A DNA stretch of 64,000 nucleotides from Stappia sp. TSB10P1A (lineage in GTDB: Bacteria > Pseudomonadota > Alphaproteobacteria > Rhizobiales > Stappiaceae), in assembly GCF_900185725.1 (NCBI RefSeq), contig NZ_FYAU01000014.1:1-64000 (forward strand), in the 5' to 3' direction. Positions 49,890 to 57,254 of this stretch are shown piece after piece. Numbering within the stretch: position 1 is the first letter of the stretch; every line of letters begins with the position of its first letter. Under the pieces are notes generated by a model. The model made no database searches. It saw nothing but the letters and a program-made list of their open reading frames with translations, and was not told where the DNA came from. The translations under genes were made by a program, and so were the position numbers.

Positions 49890-49919
49890 TATGAAACATA
49901 GTCTCACATATTGGACATA
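49890..49919. promoter_or_regulatory. Candidate operator with phased ACATA repeats
   Basis: The divergent dgoK/lyase gap is AT-rich from 49860. It contains the inverted repeat TATG-AAA-CATA (49890-49900) and three ACATA words at 49896, 49906 and 49915, about one helical turn apart. This arrangement suits cooperative binding of a dimeric regulator such as the IclR-type protein encoded at 57230. The site also abuts the start of the lyase gene, so bound protein would block it. Confidence 0.45.
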
Positions 49920-49925
49920 GACGAC

Positions 49926-50849
49926 ATGACTGACCTCGCCGGCATCCTTCCGGTTCTCCCGACGCCCTTCACGCAAGACGGAAAGGTCGATCTCCCGGCG
50001 ATGCGCCGGCTGGTGCGCTTCGCGCTCGATTGCGGCGTCGACGGCGTCGTCTTCCCCGGCTTCGCCAGCGAGGTGGAGCAGTTGGAGGCGGGCGAGCGGG
50101 CCGAACTGCTGGCCTTGGTGGCGCAGGAGGTCGGCGGCAAGGTGCCGGTGGTGGCCGGCGCCAGTGCACCGACCGCCGCGGACGTGATCGCCCATGGCCG
50201 CGTCGCGGCCGCCGTCGGCGTCACCTGGCTGATGATCCAGCCGCCGGTCTCCATCGGCCGCGAGGCCGGCGCGGTGACGGCGTTCTTCAGCGAGGTGGCG
50301 GCCGGCCTGCCGGAGGCGCGTATCGTGCTGCAGAACGCGCCGGCGCCGCGCGGCTCCGACATCGCGCCGCAGACCCTGGTCGAGGTGGCGCGCGCCGTGC
50401 CGCAGATCGTCTATGTCAAGGAAGAGACCCTGCCGGCGGGGCCGGCGATCAGTCATCTGCTGGCGCATCGGCCGCAGACGCTGGCCGGCGTGATCGGCGG
50501 CGGCGGGGCGCGCTATATACTCGACGAATATGCGCGCGGCGCCTGCGCGGCAATGCCGGCGATCGAGATCGCCGACGAGCATGTTGCGCTCGACCGGGCC
50601 TGGCGGGCCGGGCGCATCGCCGAGGCGCGGGAGATCTATGTGCGGACCCTGCCGCTGCTGACGCTGCAGGCGGTCTATCGTATGCGCCTGACCAAGCATG
50701 TGATGGTCCGCCGCGGCGTGCTGGACAACACCGTGGTGCGTGCGCCGACGCCGGAGCTCGACGGGCCGGCCTGCGCCGACATCGATGCCAATCTTGCCGC
50801 GCTCGGCATCGGCGTGCCGCAGGCGGCTGTCGCCGGGGGCGCCCGATGA
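49926..50849 (+). CDS. DapA/NanA-family lyase (dihydrodipicolinate synthase superfamily)
   Basis: A 307-aa class I lyase or dehydratase. It opens with the family segment GILPVLPTPFTQDGKVD and has the Schiff-base K165 in YVKEE. The usual active-site Tyr position reads LQNAPAP instead of YNxP, so the activity is not ordinary DHDPS chemistry. ATG 49926 is preferred to a TTG at 49911. It overlaps the dehydratase gene by ATGA. It probably cleaves or dehydrates a 2-oxo-3-deoxy sugar acid (inference). Confidence 0.85.
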   Translation: MTDLAGILPVLPTPFTQDGKVDLPAMRRLVRFALDCGVDGVVFPGFASEVEQLEAGERAELLALVAQEVGGKVPVVAGASAPTAADVIAHGRVAAAVGVTWLMIQPPVSIGREAGAVTAFFSEVAAGLPEARIVLQNAPAPRGSDIAPQTLVEVARAVPQIVYVKEETLPAGPAISHLLAHRPQTLAGVIGGGGARYILDEYARGACAAMPAIEIADEHVALDRAWRAGRIAEAREIYVRTLPLLTLQAVYRMRLTKHVMVRRGVLDNTVVRAPTPELDGPACADIDANLAALGIGVPQAAVAGGAR

Positions 50850-52015
50850 GCGATAGCGTCCGCAGCATCGAGGTCTTCACGCTGACGCAGACGCGGGACA
50901 CGCCCTATCTCGGCTCGGCCCGCAAGGGCGAGGAGCCGAACGCGCGCGGCTATCTGGTGCGCAAGGGCAACCGCACCGTCTATCCGACCTTCGACCGCAG
51001 CGTGCTGCTGCGCATCGAGACCCGCGACGGCGTTGTCGGCTGGGGCGAGACCTATGGCCTCGTCGCGCCCGGCGCCGTTGCCGAGATCGTCAAGGACCTG
51101 CTGGCCGACTTCACCAAGGGCCGCGATCCGACAGGCCCCTCGGCGATCTACGACGACCTCTACGACCTGATGCGGGTGCGCGGCTATACGGGGGGCTTCT
51201 ATGTCGACGCGCTCGCCGCCATCGACATCGCCCTGTGGGACATTGCCGGGCAGATCGCCGGCAAGCCGGTGGCGGAGCTGCTGGGCGGCGACCGCTCGAA
51301 GACCATCCCCGCCTATGTCTCGGGCCTGCCCGAGGCGACGCGCGAGGCCCGCGCCGAACTCGCCTTGTCCTGGCAGGCGCGCGGGTTCGAGGCGTTCAAG
51401 TTTGCAACGCCGGTCGCCGACGACGGGCCGGCGGCGGAGATGGCAACCTTGCGCGCGGCGCTCGGCCCCAATGCGCGGATCGCCGCCGACATGCACTGGA
51501 ACCAGACGGCCGACGAGGCGCTGGCCCTGATCGAGGCGATGAAGCCGCACGGGCTGTGGTTCGCCGAGGCGCCGGTCTACACCGAGGACATTGCCGGTCT
51601 GGAGCGGGTCACGAAGGGCACGGACGTAGCCATCGCCGTCGGCGAGGAATGGCGCACGGTCTGGGACATGCGCCACCGGGTGGAGCGCTGCCGCATCGCC
51701 ATCGTCCAGCCGGAGATGGGGCACAAGGGCATCACCAACTTCACCCGCATCGGCGCGCTGGCGGCGGAGCGGGGGATCGAGGTGATCCCGCATGCGACCA
51801 TCGGCGCCGGCATCTTCCTGGCCGCCAGCCTGCAGGCGAGCGCCTCGCTGCCGACGCTGACCGGCCACGAGTTCCAGCATTCGATCTTCGAACCCAATCG
51901 GCGCCTCCTTGCAGGTGACATGGACTGCGCGGGGGGCGTCTACCGCCTCCCGACCGGTCCGGGTCTTGGGGTGCGTCCGTCGGAGGAAGCGCTGCGGCTG
52001 ATGCAGCGGATATAA
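50846..52015 (+). CDS. Mandelate racemase/enolase-superfamily acid-sugar dehydratase
   Basis: A 389-aa TIM-barrel enzyme. Metal ligands D215, E241 and E267 are spaced 26 and 26 residues apart as in mandelate racemase (195/221/247). The general-base His is H316 (IPHATIG), with E290 where the partner Asp is usual. The second lysine of the KxK motif is replaced: K185-F-A187. Loss of that lysine and retention of the His side indicate a dehydratase rather than a racemase (inference from the family mechanism). Galactonate or a related aldonate is plausible given dgoK and dgoA. Confidence 0.85.
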   Translation: MSDSVRSIEVFTLTQTRDTPYLGSARKGEEPNARGYLVRKGNRTVYPTFDRSVLLRIETRDGVVGWGETYGLVAPGAVAEIVKDLLADFTKGRDPTGPSAIYDDLYDLMRVRGYTGGFYVDALAAIDIALWDIAGQIAGKPVAELLGGDRSKTIPAYVSGLPEATREARAELALSWQARGFEAFKFATPVADDGPAAEMATLRAALGPNARIAADMHWNQTADEALALIEAMKPHGLWFAEAPVYTEDIAGLERVTKGTDVAIAVGEEWRTVWDMRHRVERCRIAIVQPEMGHKGITNFTRIGALAAERGIEVIPHATIGAGIFLAASLQASASLPTLTGHEFQHSIFEPNRRLLAGDMDCAGGVYRLPTGPGLGVRPSEEALRLMQRI

Positions 52016-52035
52016 AACCAAGTGGAGGAAACGCG

Positions 52036-53313
52036 ATGACCACGACTTTCGGGCGGTTCGTCAGGACCGCAACTGCCGCTGCCCTGCTCTCGGCGACGAT
52101 GCTGTCGCCGGCGCTGGCCGATACGACGCTGAAATTCGTCTCCTGGCAGGTGGACGATGCCGGCACCGGCGACTGGTGGAAGGCCGCCATCGCCGCCTTC
52201 GAGGAGGCCAATCCGGGCGTCAAGGTGGAGTTCACCAAGGTCGAGCGGGCGGCCTATGCCGACACGATGACGACGCTGTTCGCCGGCGGCCAGCCGCCGC
52301 ATATCGTCCATCTCGCCTCGTTCGAGTTCCAGTCCTTTGCCGAGAACGGCTGGATGGAGAATCTCGGCCCCTGGCTCGACAAGGACGGCATCGACATGAC
52401 CGGCTGGGCCGGCCAGGGCAAGTGCATGTGGAACGGCGAGACCGCCTGCATCATGATGAACTACTTCGGCTTCATCATGGCCTACAACAAGGCGCTCCTG
52501 GAGCAGGAGGGCCTGTCGGTTCCCACCACCTATGCCGAGTTCCTCGAGGTCGCCCGCAAGACCACCAAGGACTTCAACGGCGACGGCATCACCGACCAGT
52601 ACGGCACCGGCCACGAGACCAAGGGCGGCGCCGGCCAGTACCTGACCGAGATGCTGAGCTATATTCTCGATGCCGGCGCCTACTGGACCGACGCGGACGG
52701 CAACGTCACCATCGACACGCCGCAGATGGTCGAGGGCCTGACCCGCTGGAAGACCATCGTCAAGGAAGGCCTCACCCCCATCGATCTGTCCGCCGGCGAC
52801 ATCCGCAAGCTCTTTGCCGACGGCAAGATCGCCCTGCGCCTCGACGGGCCGTGGCTCTACGGCATCATGCAGAACGGCGCCGCCGCCGCCGACACGGTCG
52901 TCGCCGAGCCGGCCTTCACCCCGCCGGTCGGCGGCTCGTCCAACGTGCTCGGCATGGCGAGCGAGATCCCGGACGGGGAAAAGGCGCTGGTCTGGGACTT
53001 CATCAAGCTGGTGATGTCGCCGGAATGGCAGCGCAAATACGCCACCATCGGCAAGAACACCCCGCCGAGCCCGGTCGCCGACGTCTCCGGCGTCGAGCAG
53101 GACGTGCCGCACTTCCCCTTGCTCATCAAGACGATGATGGCGGCCTCCGATGCCGGCGTCGACCGCATCCCGACCGGCCTTGAGATCCAGTACAACGAGT
53201 TCGGCAAGATGGTGCAGGAAGAGGTCCAGCGCATGCTGATCCAGGATCTCGACCCGGCCGAGGTGGTCAAGGTCATGCAGGAGCGGGCCGAGGCCATCAA
53301 GAACGGCGGCTGA
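52036..53313 (+). CDS. CUT1-type sugar ABC transporter substrate-binding protein
   Basis: A 425-aa SBP family 1 protein. A signal peptide ends at SPALADTTLKF (residue about 29). The segments VEFTKVERAAYADTMTTLFAGGQPPHIVHL and FADGKIALRLDGPWLYG are typical of sugar-binding members. RBS GGAGGAA precedes ATG 52036. The ligand is expected to be the mono- or oligosaccharide, or sugar acid, degraded by the linked enzymes. Confidence 0.92.
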   Translation: MTTTFGRFVRTATAAALLSATMLSPALADTTLKFVSWQVDDAGTGDWWKAAIAAFEEANPGVKVEFTKVERAAYADTMTTLFAGGQPPHIVHLASFEFQSFAENGWMENLGPWLDKDGIDMTGWAGQGKCMWNGETACIMMNYFGFIMAYNKALLEQEGLSVPTTYAEFLEVARKTTKDFNGDGITDQYGTGHETKGGAGQYLTEMLSYILDAGAYWTDADGNVTIDTPQMVEGLTRWKTIVKEGLTPIDLSAGDIRKLFADGKIALRLDGPWLYGIMQNGAAAADTVVAEPAFTPPVGGSSNVLGMASEIPDGEKALVWDFIKLVMSPEWQRKYATIGKNTPPSPVADVSGVEQDVPHFPLLIKTMMAASDAGVDRIPTGLEIQYNEFGKMVQEEVQRMLIQDLDPAEVVKVMQERAEAIKNGG

Positions 53314-53326
53314 CCGTCTCTCCGCG

Positions 53327-53352
53327 GCCGGCTCCCGCCGATGGGAGCCGGC
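53327..53352 (+). promoter_or_regulatory. Stem-loop between sugar-binding-protein and permease genes
   Basis: A perfect 10-bp stem, GCCGGCTCCC (53327-53336) pairing with GGGAGCCGGC (53343-53352), with a 6-nt loop and then TTGTCCCTT. It starts 13 bp after the binding-protein stop. It is a likely mRNA stabiliser or partial terminator. Confidence 0.65.
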
Positions 53353-53402
53353 TTGTCCCTTCGATCCTGCGCCGCGGCGCTGTGCCCGCGGCAGGAGGTT
53401 GC

Positions 53403-54311
53403 ATGTCCCGAGTCCGGCTCTTCGATCTGGCCAGGCCGAGCCGTCAGCATCTCATGGGCTATATTCTGCTCGCCCCCGCGGTGCTCTTGGTCGGCCTGAT
53501 CATCGTCTATCCCCTGATCATCTCGATCGACCTGTCGCTGCAGGCGGTCAAGCTGCCGCGCATCGGCGCCCCGCGCGCGCCCTTCACCACGGCCAATTAC
53601 GAGCGGCTGTTTGCCTCCAGCGAGTTCTGGATGGCCTGCTGGGTGACGCTGAAGCTCGTCGTCGTGGTCACCGCCGGCAGCCTGATCACCGGTGTCTCGA
53701 CCGCGCTGCTGGTCAACAACCGCTTCCGCGGGCGCACGCTCGCGCGCCTTGCCATGGCGCTGCCCTGGGCGGTGCCGGAGGTGATCGCGGTGGTGATCTT
53801 CGCCTGGATCTTCGACAGTTCCTTCGGTTTGATGAGCTGGCTGCTGGTCAAGCTCGGCCTCTCCAACGGCATGGTCGCCTGGGTGTCGACGCCGGGCGCC
53901 GCCTTCTGGGCGGTGGCGATCACCATGATCTGGAAGGGCTTTCCCTTCGTCTCGATCATGACGCTGGCCGGCCTGCAGTCGATCCCGACGGATTTCTACA
54001 ATGCCGCCAAGGTCGACGGCGCCAACGTCTTCCAGCGCTTCCGCTGGATCACGCTGCCGCTCCTGATGCCGGTGCTCGGCGTCACCCTGGTTCTGGTCAT
54101 CCTGTGGGTGTTCCGCGACTTCTCGATCATCAAGGTGCTGACCGAGGGCGGGCCGCTGAAGTCGACCCAGACCCTGTCGATCATGACCTACGACCAGGCC
54201 TTCGGCTTCTTCAACTTCGGCTATGCCTCGGCGGTGGGCGTCGTCACGCTGGTCATCTGCGTCGTCGCGAGCCTGCTGATGCTCGGCCGCCAGACCCGCG
54301 CCATGTATTGA
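53403..54311 (+). CDS. CUT1 sugar ABC transporter permease (MalF/UgpA type)
   Basis: A 302-aa membrane protein with six segments and the EAA loop DFYNAAKVDGANVFQRFRWITLPLLMP around residues 197-223. ATG 53403 has AGGAGG five bases upstream; the open frame from 53382 is not used. It forms the channel with the following permease. Confidence 0.92.
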   Translation: MSRVRLFDLARPSRQHLMGYILLAPAVLLVGLIIVYPLIISIDLSLQAVKLPRIGAPRAPFTTANYERLFASSEFWMACWVTLKLVVVVTAGSLITGVSTALLVNNRFRGRTLARLAMALPWAVPEVIAVVIFAWIFDSSFGLMSWLLVKLGLSNGMVAWVSTPGAAFWAVAITMIWKGFPFVSIMTLAGLQSIPTDFYNAAKVDGANVFQRFRWITLPLLMPVLGVTLVLVILWVFRDFSIIKVLTEGGPLKSTQTLSIMTYDQAFGFFNFGYASAVGVVTLVICVVASLLMLGRQTRAMY

Positions 54312-54324
54312 GGAAGGGGACGAC

Positions 54325-55155
54325 ATGAACCGCACACCTCTGCAAAGCCTGGCGCTTTACGGCACCGTCATCCTGCTCGCCGCGCTGATCCTGTTTCCGG
54401 TCTACTGGCTGCTGGTGACGGCGATTTCCACCTCGGCGGAGCTGTCGCAACTGCCGCCCAGCTTCTGGCCGGACGATGCCCAGTGGAGCACCTTCGCCAA
54501 GGTCTGGGAGGAGCGGCCGATCCCGCTCTGGCTGCTCAACTCGATGCTGGCGGCGATCGGCTCGGTCGCCCTGTCGATGGTGGTCTCGGTGCTGGCGGGC
54601 TATGCCCTGTCGCGCTTCTCGATCCGCGGCGGCCATTCGCTCGGCCTGTTCATCCTGACGGCGAAGATGCTGCCGGCGACGCTGCTGGTGATCCCGCTGT
54701 TCTCGATCTTCCGCAACTTCGGGATGATCGGCAGCCTGTGGACGCTGGTGCTCGCCCATTCGACGCTGATCATTCCCTTCACCACCTGGATGCTGAAGGG
54801 CTATTTCGACACGATCCCGCGCGAGCTGGAACAGGCGGCGATGGTCGACGGCTGCTCGCCGATGGGGGCGATGGTGCGGGTCGTGCTCCCCGTTGCCACC
54901 CCCGGACTGGCGGCGACCTCGCTCTATGCCTTCGTGCTGAGCTGGGCCGACTACGCCTATGCGCGGACCTTCCTCGTCAACGCGCCCGGCAGTTGGACCG
55001 CCAATCTCGGTATCACGACGATGCGCGGCGAATACACCACCGACTGGAACGAGATTTCGGCCGCGGCCGTCTTCGTCGCCGTTCCGATCATCGTCATCTA
55101 CCTGTTCCTTGAGCGCTACCTGGTCGGCGGACTGACGGCGGGCGCGGAGAAGTAA
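54325..55155 (+). CDS. CUT1 sugar ABC transporter permease (MalG/UgpE type)
   Basis: A 276-aa membrane protein with six segments and the EAA loop PRELEQAAMVDGCSPMGAMVRVVLP near residues 165-190. AGGAAGGGGAC precedes ATG 54325. It is separated by 3 bp from the ATPase gene. Confidence 0.92.
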   Translation: MNRTPLQSLALYGTVILLAALILFPVYWLLVTAISTSAELSQLPPSFWPDDAQWSTFAKVWEERPIPLWLLNSMLAAIGSVALSMVVSVLAGYALSRFSIRGGHSLGLFILTAKMLPATLLVIPLFSIFRNFGMIGSLWTLVLAHSTLIIPFTTWMLKGYFDTIPRELEQAAMVDGCSPMGAMVRVVLPVATPGLAATSLYAFVLSWADYAYARTFLVNAPGSWTANLGITTMRGEYTTDWNEISAAAVFVAVPIIVIYLFLERYLVGGLTAGAEK

Positions 55156-55158
55156 TCC

Positions 55159-56265
55159 ATGGCCAATATCTCCATTCGAAACGTCCACAAGAGCTACGGC
55201 GCGCACGAGGTGCTGAAGCCGTTCTCGCTCGAGATCGCGGACGGCGAGTTCATCGTGCTGGTCGGCCCGTCCGGCTGCGGCAAGTCGACGATGCTGAAGA
55301 TCCTCGCGGGCCTCGAGCCGGCGAGTGGCGGCGCCATCCATCTCGGCGAGCGGGAGGTCACCGACCTTGCCCCCGGCGACCGCGACATCGCCATGGTGTT
55401 CCAGAACTACGCGCTCTATCCGCATCTGACCGTGCGCGAGAACATCGGCTTCGGGCTGAAGATGCGCGGCACACCCAAGGCCGAGATCGAGCGCCGGGTG
55501 CTGGAGGCCGCGCGCATCCTGGAGGTGGAGAAATATCTCGACCGCCGGCCGAAGGACCTGTCCGGCGGCCAGCGCCAGCGTGTCGCGCTGGGCCGGGCCA
55601 TCGTGCGCCAGCCGCTCGCCTTCCTGATGGACGAGCCGTTGTCCAATCTCGACGCCAAGCTGCGCGTCCACATGCGCGCCGAGATCGGTGCCCTGCACCA
55701 GCGCCTCGGCGTCACCACGGTCTATGTCACCCACGACCAGATCGAGGCGATGACCATGGCCGACCGGGTGGTGATCATGCGCGACGGCGTGATCCAGCAG
55801 ATCGCCGATCCCGATACGCTGTTCCAGCGGCCCGACAATCTCTTCGTCGCCGGCTTCATCGGCTCGCCGGGCATGAACTTCCTCTCCGCCGATGTGGAGC
55901 GGTCGGCCGGCGGTGCCTCCATCACCCTGTTCGGCAATCGGATCGCCGTCGACGAGGCGCGCCTTAGCGGCGCCTCGACCGTCATCGCCGGCATCCGGCC
56001 GGAGCATTTCCGCCTCGGCGAGGGGCTTGCGACCTTCGCCATCCGTCCGAGCCTCGTCGAAAGCCTCGGCTCGGAGAAATACGTCTATTTCGACGGAGGC
56101 GAGCACATGGTCGCGGCCGGCGAGAGCGAGGACGACAAATCGAAGGGCCTGATCGCCCGGCTCGCCCATTCCGGCCCGATGGCGGAAGGCGAGGGCCTCG
56201 TCCTGTCCTTCGATCCGGCCGAACTGCATCTCTTCGATGCGGTGAGCGAAAAGGCGCTGCGCTGA
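55159..56265 (+). CDS. ugpC: CUT1 sugar ABC transporter ATPase (UgpC/MsmX/MalK family)
   Basis: A 368-aa ATPase with Walker A GPSGCGKS at residues 36-43, the signature LSGGQRQRVALGRAI from L134, Walker B AFLMDEPLSNLD and the C-terminal regulatory TOBE/OB-like domain (AGIRPEHFRLGEG). The symbol reflects the family; glycerol-3-phosphate is not implied. The stop overlaps the next start by one base (TGATG). Confidence 0.92.
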   Translation: MANISIRNVHKSYGAHEVLKPFSLEIADGEFIVLVGPSGCGKSTMLKILAGLEPASGGAIHLGEREVTDLAPGDRDIAMVFQNYALYPHLTVRENIGFGLKMRGTPKAEIERRVLEAARILEVEKYLDRRPKDLSGGQRQRVALGRAIVRQPLAFLMDEPLSNLDAKLRVHMRAEIGALHQRLGVTTVYVTHDQIEAMTMADRVVIMRDGVIQQIADPDTLFQRPDNLFVAGFIGSPGMNFLSADVERSAGGASITLFGNRIAVDEARLSGASTVIAGIRPEHFRLGEGLATFAIRPSLVESLGSEKYVYFDGGEHMVAAGESEDDKSKGLIARLAHSGPMAEGEGLVLSFDPAELHLFDAVSEKALR

Positions 56266-57254
56266 TGCTGATTCTCGTCACGGGAAGCTCCGGCCGCGTC
56301 GGCCGGGCAACGGTCGCGGCCCTGCGCGCCGCCGGGCACGAGGTGCGCGGCTTCGACCTGCGTGCCTCCAATCCGAACCAATCAGGCTCCGATCTCGACG
56401 AGGTGGTCGGCAGCTTCGAGGATGCCGAGGCCTGTGCCCGCGCGGTCGCTGGCACGGATGCGGTGCTGCATCTGGGCGCCTTCATGTCCTGGGTGCCGGC
56501 CGAGCGCACGGCGATGTTCCGCGCCAATGTCGAGGGAACGCGGGTGCTGCTCGACGCGGCGGCCGACGCCGGCGTGCGCCGCTTCGTCTTCGCCAGCTCC
56601 GGCGAGGTCTATCCGGAGAACACGCCGCTGGTCCTCCCCGTCACCGAGGAGCATCCGCTGCGGGCGAACAGCCCCTATGGCCTGACCAAGCTGCTCGGCG
56701 AGGACCTCGTCTCCTTCCACCAGCGCATCGGCAGTTTCGAGACGGTGATCCTGCGCTTTTCCCATACGCAGGATGCGAGCGAGTTGCTCGACCCGGACAG
56801 TTTCTTCTCCGGCCCGCGCTTCTTCCTGCAACCGCGCATCCGCCAGCAGGAGCGCATGGGCAACACCGCGGTGGCCGAACTGCTGCGCGCGGCCGATCCC
56901 GGCCGGCCCGCCCATGTGCTCGCCCGCAATGCCGCCGGCAAACCGTTCCGGATGCACATCACCGACACCAGGGATATGGTGACGGGCGTGCTGCTGGCGC
57001 TGGAATCGGACCGGGCGGCCGGGGGGATCTTCAATCTGGGGGCGAGCGAGCCCGTCGATTTTGGGCGGCTGCTGCCGGCGATGGCCGAAATCACGGGATT
57101 GCCGGTCGTCACCGTTGACCTGCCCGGCGCCGGCGTCGATTACCAGACCTCGAACGCAAGGATACGCGAGACGCTGGGGTTCGAGCCGGAATGGACGATC
57201 GATCGGATGTTGCAGGAGGCGGCGCGGACATGGCGGACGCGAGCACAGGCCTGA
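56265..57254 (+). CDS. NAD(P)-dependent epimerase/dehydratase-family protein (extended SDR)
   Basis: A 329-aa extended SDR with cofactor motif GSSGRVG at residues 7-13 and catalytic Y138-x-x-x-K142 (YGLTK). The FVFASSGEVYPENTPL segment is typical of sugar-nucleotide epimerases and uronate dehydrogenases. Uronate dehydrogenases are shorter (about 265 aa), so oxidation of a free sugar or uronate is possible but unproven. Its 3' end overlaps the following fusion gene by 25 bp. Confidence 0.85.
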   Translation: MLILVTGSSGRVGRATVAALRAAGHEVRGFDLRASNPNQSGSDLDEVVGSFEDAEACARAVAGTDAVLHLGAFMSWVPAERTAMFRANVEGTRVLLDAAADAGVRRFVFASSGEVYPENTPLVLPVTEEHPLRANSPYGLTKLLGEDLVSFHQRIGSFETVILRFSHTQDASELLDPDSFFSGPRFFLQPRIRQQERMGNTAVAELLRAADPGRPAHVLARNAAGKPFRMHITDTRDMVTGVLLALESDRAAGGIFNLGASEPVDFGRLLPAMAEITGLPVVTVDLPGAGVDYQTSNARIRETLGFEPEWTIDRMLQEAARTWRTRAQA

